This document shows, one piece after another, positions 9,257-21,860 of a stretch of DNA of 64,000 bases. The first letter of the stretch is position 1, and each line of letters begins with the position of its first letter. The stretch comes from Gnetum montanum (lineage: Eukaryota; Streptophyta; Gnetopsida; Gnetales; Gnetaceae), in contig MNCI01035040.1 of NCBI GenBank assembly GCA_015680685.1, forward strand, positions 104,381-168,380, given 5' to 3'. A model generated the notes under the pieces. That model was not told the origin of the DNA. It did no database searches and worked only from the letters and a program-made list of their open reading frames with translations. The translations under genes and the position numbers were made by a program.

Positions 9257-9544
9257 CTTTTGTTCAAGAGTGAATAGATGAGAGAGTAGAGTTTGTTGAG
9301 GTGTCATTTTTTTTTTAACGTTTGTCATCGAATTAACACTAGTTTTGTGTAACTTGTTATTCCAAAATTTGTAATAACTTGTTATTAATTAGGAGAATGC
9401 AAAAGGAATTGGGGAGTTTACTATCTGTGAGTTGATGATGGTAATTTATATTTACATGTAGAAGGATATAGACAAAATGAGACAAACTAGCCGTGTTCTA
9501 TGTGATAAAAGAACACTGATAAAATTAGAGAAATTTTATCTCCT
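9257..9544. other. Intergenic, nothing recognised
   Basis: AT-rich with no coding similarity. Marks the return from gene-flanking to repeat-type composition. Confidence 0.4.
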
Positions 9545-9945
9545 ATCTTATATGGTATTAAATAATGGGCAATAAAAAAGAAGCATGAACAATAAATCAA
9601 TATGGCAAAAATCTAAGTGCTTCCATAGATGTTAAATGCTACTAGAAGAGATAAACTACATAATGCAAGCATCAAAAAAAGACTTGGAGTGGCCTCTATT
9701 TTAAATAATCTACAAGAATAGGGGCTTTGGACATGTGCAAAGAAGATTAGACAAGGAGCCTATAAACAAAGGTTGCTCCATCATTGTTTTAGGAAAGCCA
9801 TCAAAAGGAAGGTTAAAGAAGCCATGGGAAAAAATGATCAAAGATGATGTGAAGAAACTACAAATAAACAATGATCTAGTTCTTCATAGAGGCAAATGGC
9901 AAAAAATAACTCGTGTAGTTAATCTCATTTTGTTAGGGTAAGGCT
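9545..9945 (+). pseudogene. RTE-type LINE C-terminal fragment
   Basis: Conceptual reading LYGIK, WAIKKKHEQ, then TRRDKLHNASIKKRLGVA, then (in another frame) GHVQRRLDKEPINKGC, GKPSKGRLKKPWEKMIKDD and VLHRGKWQKITRV. This is the C-terminal tail that follows RT in plant RTE-clade LINEs (typical pattern LYG.ECWA.KK.HE, R.KIRN..I, WFGHV.RRP, RGRPKKTW...D, W...). It contains stops and at least one frameshift. It has the same orientation as the RT fragment at 5975-6310, but the host gene lies between them. Confidence 0.75.
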
Positions 9946-10439
9946 AGTATGAAGATAATGCAAAAAGATATGGTGTTATTGTGTTGTTCATTCGTAAGTC
10001 ATCTCTATCATGAGCTGAGTTTTTCATGAGTTTAAATTGTCATTGTTTGGTAATTCTATGAGTTTACAAAGAGCTTATAAATGTAGTAGGATGTATCACC
10101 TTTTTGGTATTAAAGTCTAGAAGTTTATGTTTCAAGAGTTGTTATAAGATGCCACAAAGGATGTATGTTAAATGTGATCATGCAGTCACACCACTAAGGG
10201 AAAAGGTGAATATGCTTGGAACCATGAAGATACTGCATAGGTTGGATGAATGTTTAGAGGTAATAGAAGTAGCTCACATGCACCCATAGAAAGACTTAGC
10301 TATGATAAAGACTCTACATCGAAAGCATTGGGAACCCATAAGGAGTGATTAGAGAAGAAGAATGGATGTTTAGCAACCCATGAGAGGAGTGTTTCTTACA
10401 TGCACTAATAAAGATGAGTAAACAAGCAACTCTTTAATG

Positions 10440-11150
10440 TTTGTGCATATGATAATAGCTTGGATGAAGAGGAATTACTAGACTAGATCTTGTAAATGGA
10501 GTTATATTTCGATGTGATTGACATGAAAGAGGAGAAAAAGATCAAGATTGTAATTACTAAGCTCACAAGTTTAGCTACTATGTGGTAGAAACATCTTTAG
10601 GTGAAGAGATGATAAGGTAAGGAGAGAGTTCATAGTTGGGACAAGATAGTGAAGAAATTACAATCAAATTTTTTCCACCAAACTATATAGAAATTTGCAT
10701 TAGCAATTGCAATTCTTGAAGTAGAATGAGAGAGTGAAAAAGTACACGAAAGAGTTTCACAAGCTCAATTTACAAGTTAAAGTAAAGAAATATGCAGATG
10801 ACTAGATTGTAAAATATATTAGAGGATTAAGTTTAGTCATTCAAGATGAGATGGTTATATTCTTTCTACACTTCATTAACAAAGTCTTCCAACTTGCTAT
10901 GAGAGTAGAAGAGAAGTTGCAAAGAAAAGGTCTAGTCAATGGTTTTCGTAGTGGGTAGACATTGGGCAAAAGAGGCAACAAAACCCAAAGATACATAGCT
11001 ATAGCCCATGAACTAGGATAAACAAACTTAATTTTAGCCATTTCATGGATGCAATAGAGGATAAAACATGGGACTTTTTAGAAGGCATAACTAGCTTCAG
11101 CGAATTTTGTTTCAAGTGCAAAGAGTTTAGGCATGAGGTATTCAATTGCT
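10440..11150 (+). pseudogene. Gypsy-type gag remnant with CCHC knuckle
   Basis: Broken frames read LDWI/ELYFDVIDMKEEKKIKI, VITKLTSLATMW, KHL, then KEYTKEFHKLNLQVKVK and AMRVEEKLQRKGL. This matches the retrotransposon gag domain (KVKFA...L...A..WW...L, then ..YT.EF..L). It ends in CFKCKEFRHEVFNC (11108-11150), a perfect CX2CX4HX4C zinc knuckle. Distinct from the Athila-like gag of E3 to E8, whose knuckle differs. No protease or RT follows before E3 begins. Confidence 0.65.
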
Positions 11151-11870
11151 TCTAAGTAATAGATAATTATCACACAGTGTAGGCACCTTTGAAGAACTTC
11201 ATAGAGACTGTTATGAGCTATTTACAAGTTAAGCAAAATCAAAATGTGTTTACAAATTGTTCATATTGTATGGATTTGAGGACTTAGACATACTCATGAG
11301 TTGTGATGTTGCAAGCATTGTCCATGAATGTAGTGGTAAATGAAGAAACTTACTAAGACTCTATGCTTGACAACATTCAGAATTGCAAAAGTGTGAAATC
11401 GTAAGAACCATGATTACACAAGACTATGAATCATGATAATAGTTGTAAAAAATTTTAAGAATCTCAAAGGAATTATGGTAAGTCAAACTATTATTATATA
11501 TTTCTAATGGAATATTTATTCATAAAATATTAAAATTAAGTTTTAAAAGTAAAATTGATTAAAAAATTAATATTTTAATATTATCATTTCTTTTAGTTAA
11601 AGAATATGTATATAGTTATTTTCTCAAAATCTAAATATGAAATAGACATAGATTTCTATTAAAGGTAAAATGTATCGAGAAACTTTCAACATAAATTCTT
11701 AAAGAAGCAAACCATAGCACTAGGACCTTTGGTAATTACCACTATTTAATAGAAATAAAAATAAAAATCCCAATGTGGCCTTCCAAGGATATGAGAATGA
11801 TGTGTTCATTATTTTAGAGTATTAAAGTGCCTTGGTAGTTAACATTTTTGATACTAGTTAAGTAATGCGA
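11151..11870. other. AT-rich spacer before E3
   Basis: No recognisable ORF. Probably the degraded remainder of the gag-bearing element and its flank. Confidence 0.4.
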
Positions 11871-12741
11871 TGAACAATAAAAGTGTGATCTTGAACAACT
11901 TAGTCGATGTTGATGCATTAATGTAGCTTCGTCGATGTTTCTTAGTTGACTAAGCCTATGTTATGTTGATTGAATCATAAAAATTGCTTATCAATACAAT
12001 TCACCTTTCATGTTTATGCATTTTATCATCAATAGCATAGCAAATCTCATGTAGTTTGTTTCTATGGAACTTAGAATCTATCATCGAGTGCCTACAACAA
12101 AAACTAAGTTGATTTCTCAATGTCTTATTTGAATGATTATGTACTTGGACATATTTTCATGAACAATAATAAAATTGAGATCAATTTATCTTCATTATAG
12201 CACTTGGCCTACTTTACTCATTTCTTTAACTTCAATTTAATTTCATTATTCTTTTCTTTTACATGCACTTAATTAACTAATTTACGTTCCATGACACATT
12301 AATTACATAGCATGAGTACAACTAGTTTCAAGCATAACTATGTTACGTTTGGTAATCCCAAGAGTGTGCCACTTGGTACATCCAACAATGGATACATGGT
12401 AACCTATCAACATTAGCATAATTTCAGGATGTATACAACAACAAATGCTTAATACTTAGGCTAGACTAGATTTACTTCTTATACGTAGATTAGATAATTT
12501 AGATTTTAAATATTTTTTAATATTTTAATATGGTCACTACAAAATCAATGTTGTATGCCTCAATCACACTTAACTATATGTACTAAGGCTAACAAAATGT
12601 GATTATGAAGATAATGACCATCGATCAATTACCCACTTATCTAGATATTTAAGCTAGTCTAGTTTAAGAAATTCGACTAGATTACACATGAACACTTGTG
12701 ATTTATATGGTTAGGTATAAGATCTAATCTACCACTCATTA
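11871..12741 (+). repeat. E3 5' LTR
   Basis: Begins TGAACAATAAAAGTG; the exact first base is uncertain by a few bases. Ends CACTCATTA, a decayed CACTCATCA, and is followed by the primer site. Partner of 38105-38942. Confidence 0.75.
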
Positions 12742-12760
12742 TTGACACCATTGCCAAGGA
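12742..12760 (+). other. E3 primer-binding site (tRNA-Asp type)
   Basis: TTGACACCATTGCCAAGGA, a decayed form of TGGCGCCGTTGCCGGGGA, the complement of the plant tRNA-Asp 3' end. Confidence 0.7.
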
Positions 12761-12852
12761 CAATGCTAGTAATCTAAATTAGTTATACTATAAATGATTA
12801 TTTTAAAACAAATAATGATTTATCTTTTAAATAAATTTAATATTTTAAGTCA

Positions 12853-12861
12853 CACACACAC
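12853..12861. repeat. Short (CA)n run
   Basis: CACACACACA just before the E3 gag start. Confidence 0.6.
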
Positions 12862-12876
12862 ATTATTAACTAAAAC

Positions 12877-14716
12877 ATGGCTTCTTTACATAGGGTCGAT
12901 GGCTTACCATATGATGAAAATATTAGTATGAGTAATGACAAGATACACATTAAAGAAAATTAGAGTGAACCATTGCAAAAAAGGGTCTTATATGCTCATT
13001 CAAACCCTTACTACATTCAAAGACTATGTTCAACTATTGCAGATAATCTAAAAGAAGATGGAATGGGTCCTAGAACATGAAGGACCTCAAGGCCTAGAAC
13101 CTCCAACAAAACTAGAATATATAAACCAAAGGATCATAAGGGAAGACATAGAAGTTATGGTAATTCTCCTAATTCACCATCTTTCTCTTCATATTCATCA
13201 TCTACTTTTGACAAAGATGAATGTAAGCATGAAGATAGAGCTCCACTAAGACATCAAAGCAAATAATCTAGTGATCATCATAAGAGGAATCTAGATAAAC
13301 ATGATAGGAGGAACCCCAAAAAACATCCTAGCAGGGATAGACATGAAGATAGAAATAGACACCAAAGGTAGAATAGAAGGCATTAAAGGGAGCATAGATG
13401 AGACCATCATAATCAAGTAAATAGAAAGAGAGATTATAACTATGAATATGACATGTCTGATGATGATCAACCCTTGTTGGCTACTAGAAGCATGATTTAG
13501 ATTAGAGAGGTAGTAAGAATACTCCATAGGCATCAAAAGGAAGGCCACATCAAATGATTTGACATGAATAACATTTCTAAATTTGAGGAAGATTAAAATT
13601 CTAATTTGCAACATCATTTGTTAATCTTTCATGGTGTCTGTGCCTTCTAAAATATTGAAAGTAAGTGGTAGAATCTTGAGGTATTTCCCGTTAAACTAAT
13701 AAAAAAACTGAAAGTTGATACAAATTGTTGAAACCAGATTTAATCCATTGGTGGTTCACAATGCTTAAACTCTTCAACAAGAAGCACTAAACCTATTCAA
13801 GAGTGTTCAATCTAAGAAAACAAATTTAAGGATGGCAATAAGGAAATCATGAATTTCATAATGTGATCCTACATAAATACTTTTCTCTACTACATAGATG
13901 TCCAAGATATGGATTTTCTTTGAAACAATAGCTTCATCACATTATAGATGGGCTTTGTAATAGAATGAGAGAGGCTCTTGGGATTTATGCCAAAGGAAGA
14001 CTATAAAAAATAAGAACTTATTAGATACAAAGGCTAATTCAACAAGTGAAAAAAGAAGAAGAAGAAGAATTGTGTAAAAGGGAGAGCACAAAAAAGTATA
14101 ATTGGGACCTAGTCCTTTACAAGAAGAAGATCCATATCTATGATCAGGAAGAAGAGGCAAATCTTGATAAGGTGGTATTACATAAAACCTTATGAATATA
14201 AAAGTCCATCATTGAGATTGTGATAAGGATAGGTAAGATGTTGGATTTGATGGATGAAAAATTTACAACTACCTTGAAAATCATGGAGAAAAGGACAAAG
14301 AAAGTAAGAGCATGAATCCAAGACAACAATAAGAATAAGAACAAAGAAATAGGTCAAGATACTTATTAATAAAAAGAAAAACCTACAATAATGAAAGAGA
14401 TTGCAAAATTAGATTTAGAGAAGGATCATGGATATGAAATTTGTTATTATAAACATTCAAAGGATTGCTACCTAGTTATGTCACATTTATAGGAGTCTAG
14501 TGCTTATGCTTTGAATCCAAAGTTCGTAGAAAATCAAATATCTAGAAGATTTTCTTATTCATAAGATAATTATAGGAAACACTACAACTAATAATACTAT
14601 CCAACTAGGACTTCTTCTCATCCTTAGAAATATTATTAATAGTAGTGTTAAAACTAAATCATGGGGGATGCCATTACAAAAGTAGAAATACCTCTATTGT
14701 CACCTAGACCCTTATC
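12877..14716 (+). pseudogene. E3 gag, 5' part
   Basis: ATG at 12877 opens MASLHRVDGLPYDENISMSN, followed by stops. Later pieces match the E4/E5/E8 gag: PKEDYK-type reading around 13985, KEEEEELCKRESTKKYN near 14050, and EICYYKHSKDCYLVMSHL near 14440, the family's Cys/His-rich motif followed by SSAYALNPK. E4 cuts it at 14717-14721. Confidence 0.65.
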
Positions 14717-14721
14717 GATAC
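14717..14721. repeat. Left target duplication of E4 (GATAC)
   Basis: GATAC directly before TAATGAACC; the identical pentamer follows the other end at 24757-24761. Confidence 0.9.
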
Positions 14722-15604
14722 TAATGAACCGTAATTGGCCTGGCTTTGATATTGAATATTTGATATTAGAGCCCTAATATCAAATAATCGATATTGGGAT
14801 CCAAGAAGCAATGTCAAATATCTAATATCACAGGGTGTGTGCTGGCCTATAAATATAGCGCTTGGGCATACAGTTTCCATAATTTTTTGTCATAGCATAG
14901 CAAAGCTCTTACAATTTCTTTTCTCCAAAGTTGGAATATTTTCCAAAGTGCCTGCAGCAAAATTCATTGAGTGTATGAATCTTTATTCAATCATTATTGT
15001 ACCTAAGCATGGTTGTGTGTGTGATAATAAAGATGAGCTTTCTAATCAAACCTTGTAGCACCTTAGCTAGCTTAAATATTTTATTCATGCATTTAGTGGT
15101 TTATGTAATTTCATTTAATACTGCTAAGTAACTAAGCTAAAGTAAGCTAGCTATATTAAATAGCAGTTAATTAAGCACATAAGTATGATCACTTTGAACA
15201 TGCACATGATGCTTGGTAATCTCAACAACGCTTAATGTTTGGTAACCTAAAAGCATTATACGTGTTCAGGATGTGCACGAAAAGTGGGACAGGATACTTA
15301 TGTTAGGATAGTTAGTTATTAATTAGCAATTAGACTAGTAAAAGTGGTTTATAAATTAAGTTTCAACCTGTTGTTAATCATAGACGAACAAAATATAAAA
15401 TAATAAAAATCATGTGCCTTAATTACACTTAACCATACAGCTAAGCTCCACAAGTGTAGTTGAAAAGACAATGATCGTCATGATTAGATTTCACATCTTG
15501 GAACTAGTGTACTTAGGAACTTAAGGTCTATGGAATTCGACCAAATCACACATGAATGCTTGTGATTTTTATGGTTGGGTGTAGGGGTACCTTGCCGCTC
15601 ATCA
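14722..15604 (+). repeat. E4 5' LTR
   Basis: Begins TAATGAACC (from TGATGAACC) and ends CGCTCATCA. U3 carries decayed GATATT/AATATC palindromes (14746-14832). TATA box CTATAAATATAG at 14847-14858. Confidence 0.92.
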
Positions 15605-15622
15605 TTGGCATCGTTATCAAGG
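15605..15622 (+). other. E4 primer-binding site (tRNA-Asp type)
   Basis: TTGGCATCGTTATCAAGG immediately after the LTR. Compare TTGGCACCGTTGCCAGGGA in E8. Confidence 0.75.
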
Positions 15623-15767
15623 CTCTTTTGTTTGTTACATGTGCTATCTAGGACTTAGTAAAAAATTATTCAAGATCATTGGAATGAACCCTAAAGTCAT
15701 ATCATACATTAAAATAACTACAACAATTTTAAGAAAGCACACTGCATTTCTTATCTTCTAATACAAG

Positions 15768-18115
15768 ATGTCTTCTTCTCATAGGAGTGATTCTCTTCCC
15801 AAGTCTAATGGAGCAAATCAGCAAGTGTCCCAATAATATAGAGTGATAAATGCTCATCCTGATGAGTATGTACCCAATTTCACCTTCACCCTACACAAAG
15901 ATGAACTATTGTGGTGGTGTGACATGGAGGGCAACATCATGTTGCCACCCAATCAATCCATTCTTCTGATGCTCCAACAAACTCTTATGCGATTGGGTAT
16001 CTAGGAGCTTCATGCTGAGTATGTTGTGCAAGATAGTGACTTCAAGGATTATCATCCCACTAATGTACAACATTTAAGGGATTGAAAACTAGAGTAGTGC
16101 TATGAATCTATGAAGAGGAAGTGGTTCAATGATTCCCCATACCTGACATACCAAAAGGATGGTGGAGAATCCTTCTTTGGGATTTTTCATTCAGAGAGAC
16201 TCCTCTTTTTAACTTTGGTAGAGCAGGTCAAAACCATAACCTATAGTCCATAATCCATAATCTAAGTTCTAGCAAGAATTGATCCAATGACAAAGGGGAA
16301 TCCAAGGAGGAGAATCATGGTAGGGATGTGAACAAGTAGCAAGATCATGGTCACAATTATCGAAGAGGGGGTGGTAGGCACCATGATGGTTCTAGTCCTC
16401 CTTCTTCTTTACCTTCGTTGTCATCTTCCTCTTTTGTCTTTGAACGCAACCACAAGGGACATGATCACGATGGAGGTAACTGATGGGACCAAGATGATAA
16501 TAGGGACTTTTGGGCAATTCAAGACCTAGGACACAAGCATTCAAGAGAGACTTGTCGCAAGGAATGAAGGGGTAGCAGAGGACATTGTAGGCACTAGAAT
16601 CATTACCTCGATGAGCCTTTTCTCACTACCCAAAGCATGCTAAACATTGCAAAGGAAATGAGAATTCCCACAAGGCACATTAAGGATAGTCAGATTAAGA
16701 GGCTAGACATGAACAATATCACTAGGTTCGATGGAGGATATAACTTAGATCTACAAAATCATCTTCAAGCTTTTCATGATGCCTATGCCTTGCAAAATAT
16801 TAAAAAAAACTAACAAAAGCTTAATTTATTTCCTAAGACACTCATTAAAGAAGAAAAAAGCTAGTACTGGTCCTTAGAACCAGAATCCATCAAACAGTGG
16901 AGTACAATGCTTGAACTATTGAATGACAAATATTAGATGTACTCCTGAGTGTCCAACTTGAGGAGATAAATCCAAAGATGGAAATAAGGGACACATAAAC
17001 CATTGGATGCCTCCATGGGCTAATATTACTCTCTATTGCATAGATGTCCTAGACATGGTTATTCTCAATAAGAGCAACTTTACCATATCAGAGATGGGCT
17101 CCAATCAGAAACAAGGAGAACTCTTGCAGTCTATGACCAAGGGCGATTATTAGAATTAAGAGCTCATTACATCCAACAGGTGATTGAGTAGGTGGCAAAA
17201 GAAGAAGGAGCATTGAGGAAATGCAAAAGTGTAGAAGAATATAACCACGATCATTTCATTTGCAAGAGGGAGGTTCGATTTTGTGACAGTGAAGAGGAAT
17301 CATTAATTGATGAGGTGGTGATCCAAAAAATCCTTGCTGATTCAAAATTTTACCTCTAAAATTTTAGCTAAGGTGGATCAGTTATGGAACTTTATGGATA
17401 GAAAATTTTAAGCTATCTTGAAAATTACTGAAGAGTCTAAAGAACAAAGTAGTGATTGTGATCATATGAGGAGAAAAGAAGTTGAATGTTCCTACTAAAG
17501 GGGTAAGGGAAAAATCACTGCAGTAGATGGTGGGTGTAATATATGCCAATATGAACATCCTAAGGGATGTTGCCCCATCATGTCAAACTTACAAGAGTCT
17601 AAGGTGTATGCTCTAAATCCATGACTAGCAAAAAGGCAAACACCTAGAAGATTTTCTTATCCTCAAGGCAATTCTAAGTAGTTCCATCAACAACAATAGT
17701 ATTATCCAAGTGGAACTCCACCACAACCATACGAGTAGTATCAACAATGGCAGCAACCATAGTCATGTGCATTGCCACCACCAAGGCAGTAATACCCTTA
17801 TAGATAACTAGATCCATATGGGTATTACATTCAATAGACCTTGTCTTCATGTGACTCTTTTAGTCACGTTTCTCCTTTCAAACATCACTACTACCCTCTT
17901 GAATATTATTGAACTCATTCTTCACATTCAAGAAGGGATGCCACTTGTTATCCTTATCCTCATCCTATCCCTACATCTATTCCTGCTTCCTCAACACAAC
18001 TTCCACCTACTCCATCTATGCAGGGTGAACTTCTAGCCCAACTACAACAATGCAACGCTACCAGGGCCATCAATCTACAATCGGCTCATCAATCGAGTGG
18101 TTTGGACACTAGATA
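15768..18115 (+). pseudogene. E4 gag
   Basis: ATG at 15768 (MSSSHRSDSLPKSNG, then stops). Near 15860 it reads NAHPDEYVPNFTFTLHKD and ELLWWCDMEGN. A central capsid part runs from about 16700 to 17200. The Cys/His motif CNICQYEHPKGCCP lies near 17530, with ESKVYALNP after it. The C-terminal part is rich in Gln and Pro (about 17700-18060). Gag would form the particle core; here it is broken by many stops and shifts. Confidence 0.75.
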
Positions 18116-18289
18116 ATGAAAAGACCTTTTTTTCGACCCAATAGTCCACCTAAGCCCTCACATACACATGTGGTTGGCAACCCTACTTCTCCATCTCTCT
18201 CTATATCTAATTTCTTTGAGTTCCCTTCAAACCAAATACCACATAGAATCCATACTATTATGCTCACTAGTGTTGTATCTGATTGGATC

Positions 18290-18710
18290 TAGGCTGGAAA
18301 CCTTCCTAGGAAATTAGTTGATCTTGGAAGCTCTCTTATTTATCTAGAAATTGCTAGGAATGAACCATGTAAATCTTTTCTTGATTCAGGTTCCAATGTG
18401 AATTTTATTTCTCATGAGATGTATACTGCATGGAACCTATTGCCCCTGAAGAAGAGTAATATCTAATTGGAATTGGTAGCCCAATCCATTACTATTCCAT
18501 TGGAATCAGTGGAAGACATTGTGACCACTATCTATGGGTGGTCTTATCATACTAATTTCCCACTAATCAAGGTTGAGAACTATAAAGAGGACTTCCCGAT
18601 CATCATGGGAAGGGCATGGCTAAGCACTGTTGATGCAAGAATGGGAATTAGAGATCTTTTCTTGGAGATATCTAAGGAAAATGAATTCGAAAAAATTGAG
18701 AAGAAGTGAG
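18290..18710 (+). pseudogene. E4 aspartic protease (retropepsin)
   Basis: Reads FLDSGSNVNFISHEM with the catalytic Asp-Ser-Gly intact at 18383-18391. A later open stretch (18467-18709) gives SITIPLESVEDIVTTIYGW and FPIIMGRAWLSTVDARMG, the second half of the domain. In the living element it would cut the Gag-Pol polyprotein. Confidence 0.75.
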
Positions 18711-19079
18711 TTCCACACATCGTGTATAGTGATACAATGTGCAATTAAGTGTAGAAACTCTGGTCCATGAAACAAGCATCTATTTCTTCATGTATGTAAT
18801 GTGCACCTGAAACAAATATTCAAAGGTGTCTATATGCAGTAGCCACAAAATAAGAGGGCATCTAGTTGTTGACCATTGATCCTGAAAGTAGCACAATATG
18901 CATGGAACCTATTGAGAGCTTAACATGCACTTATGTTGCAAGCATGGATGATCTAGAGCAAGTTCATCACCAACTCTCTAATAATGCAAATGATGATACA
19001 TATTGGGGAGAGTTAGAAATTCCTTAAAATTTTGAACAAGAGCCTCTTGAGTTAAAAAACTCTACCTATTAGCATGGAA

Positions 19080-20530
19080 CATACATTCTTGAAAAATGGA
19101 AAGTCGGTAATAATCAATGCAAACCTTAATCTAGAAAAGAAATAGATTTTGTTGAATGTGGTTGAGAAATGGTCAACAGCCTTTGCTTGGTCATATCTTG
19201 AACTCATAGGGATTGATCCTAGGATATGCCAACATCGTATCTACACTGACCAAGCCATGAAGCCATAAAGGGGATTGAATCCCAAATTAAAGTAGATTGT
19301 CAAAGAGGAAATCAAACAACTCCTCAAGGTGAAGTTTCTCTATCCCATTGTAGATAGTAAGTGGGATAGTATATTCATTATTATGCCAAAAAAGGTGGCA
19401 AGTGGCGGGTCTACATCAATTTTTGGTTGTTGAATATGGCAACATTCAAGGATAATTTTCCATTGTTGTTCATTGATCAAGTGTTGAACACTATATTTGG
19501 GCATTGCTATTACAATTCTCTGGATGGTTATAGTCGTTACAACCAAATCCAGATCGTGCTAGAGGATGAGGCCAAAAAACCATTCACAAGTCCTCGAGGA
19601 CCTTTACATATTGCAAGAGGTATTTTGGTTTGTGTAATGCTGCTACCACTTTCCAACACCTGGTCTTAAGCATCTTTTAGTAGCAAATCAATAGTGGACT
19701 GCAAGTCTTTATGGATGACTTCTCCACTTATGGTGCTACATTCGAGTAAGCCTTGGATCACCTTGAGTAAGTACTAAAAAGATGTGTGGAAACAAACCTA
19801 TAGCCCAATGAGCAAAAAAGCCATCTCATGGTCCAAGAAGGCATTGTTTTGGGACTTAAAATCTCAAAAGCAGAGATTAAGGTTGACCCCAAAAAAATAA
19901 GGATCATCCAAGAAATTACTTGTTTACCAAAAACTATAAAATATGTCTAGTCATTCCTTGGATACACTAGCTACTATTGGTAATTTATAGAGAATTTCTC
20001 TAAGATTGCAAAACCATTGATTGAGCTAACAAAGAAAGATGCTCCATTTTTTTGGACTAAGGAATGTGAAAAAGCATTTCAACGGTTGAAGGAGAAACTT
20101 GTAGAAACTCTAATTCTATAGGTACCTAACTAGTCCAAACCATTTCATGTTATGATGGATATATCAAATTATGCTTTGGAGGCTGTGTGTATGTAGTTGG
20201 ATGACAAGAAACACCCATATTACTTTCACCACACAAGCCAAAGCATTGTGGATGCATAATTAAACTACACCATCACAAAAGAAGAATTGATGGTAGTGGT
20301 GTTTACACTAGAAAAGATCAAGCATTATGTTCTTGGATACAAAGTGTTTGTGCACTTGAACCATAATGCCATTCACTTCCTCATGAAAAAGCCAACGGTG
20401 AGTCTTCATGTCATACGGTGGCTAATGATCCTACAAGAATTCAATCTTACAATGGTAGATCAGAAGGGAATTGAGAATGTGGTCATTGACCACTTGTCTC
20501 AGTTTCAATGGGATAACAATGAGGAGAAAA
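19080..20530 (+). pseudogene. E4 reverse transcriptase and RNase H
   Basis: Pieces include ICQHRIYTDQAMKP, LNMATFKDNFPLLFIDQVL, LDGYSRYNQIQI, the active-site motif VFMDDFSTYG near 19705 and, in RNase H, VVVFTLEKIKHYVLGYKVFV and NVVIDHLSQFQW. FMDDFS and ENVV.DHLS are typical of the Athila/Tat branch. Several in-frame stops. Confidence 0.8.
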
Positions 20531-20699
20531 GCCCACTATCGGATCTATATCCTAATGAACTCCTTTTTGCTAGGGTTATAACTGAACAATTTCCCATTAA
20601 GCCTAAATGGTACGATGGCATTCTCACCTATCTTCTTACTCAAGAGATGCCACAAGGGTTGGACCACTGAAAGAAATGATAGCTTCTTCACTAGGTAAA

Positions 20700-21860
20700 A
20701 CGCTTCATGGAGATTAATGAACACCTATACAAGGTGTGTGCCAATGGCCTAGTTCATTGGTGTGTCCCTAATGTTGATCAACTATGTGTTCTCCAAGATT
20801 CTCATGAGGGTCCTTGTGGGGGCCATTCTATTAGGAGACTCACAACCATTAAAATCTTGATGGTAAGGTATTATTGGCCAATAATTTTTAAGGATGTTCA
20901 CCATTTTGTCTACTCTTGTGAACACTACCAACAAGATGGTGGAATGACTTCTCGAATGAAGGGACCTCAGTCGTGGATTTAACCATTGGAATCCTTTGAC
21001 ATATGGGGCATTGATTTCATGGGTCCCATCACACCCATGTCAAATAGAAAGGCATACATCATAGTTGCTATTGATTATTATATAAAATGGGCATAATCAA
21101 TGACTATCACCAATTGTACATCTTCTACTACTATTTAGTTTGTACAATAGAATGTTGTAAATAGGTTTGGTATGCCACGTACATTAATTTCTGATAATGA
21201 AAACCACTTTATAGGCATTACCTTTCAGAATCTCATGCAACACTTAGGGGTTGAACAAAAACTAATAACACCTTACCACCCCTAAGCCAATGGTCAAGTT
21301 GAGGTTACAAATAGAGAAATAACAAATATCCTAACAAGAACTATTAGCAAATATAGGAGAGATTGGAGCAAAAAACTCAATGATGCCCTCTAAGGCTACC
21401 GCTCAATGTGGAAACTCCCTATAGGCTACTCTCGCTATGAGTTGGTGTACCGAAAATTACCAATACTTTCTATTCAATCCAAGCTCCATGCACTATTAAT
21501 AGCTTGTGACCTTGACCTTGATTTAAGTCTAGCACAAAAAGAAAGATTAATGAATCTGAACCTACTAGACAAGATCTAATTACTGGCCCTATCATCTAAC
21601 GAGTTGCACAAGGCATTTAACAAAAAGTACGATAACCTTAGAATTAGGAAAGTCAAATTTCAACCTTGAGATAAGGTCCTCTACTAGAACCCCACACATG
21701 TACCTTAACAAACCAAGTTCTAGATGTTGTGGAAAGGACCTTATATCATTTACAAAACTTTTCCTTCTGTGGCCATGTTGATCTACAAACCTAAGAGCCT
21801 AGACAAGAAGTAGTTGTTCAACATAAAACAATTCAAACCTTTCCATGAGTCTAACTAAGC
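20700..21860 (+). pseudogene. E4 integrase
   Basis: Zinc-binding part HEGPCGGHSIRRLTTIKIL with YSCEHYQQDGG; the last Cys of H2C2 is replaced by Tyr. Core: [27 protein letters not shown], and [11 protein letters not shown], giving the D, D and E positions. The C-terminal part, LWKGPYIIYKTFPSVAMLIY, has no chromodomain. Stops are frequent. Confidence 0.8.
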
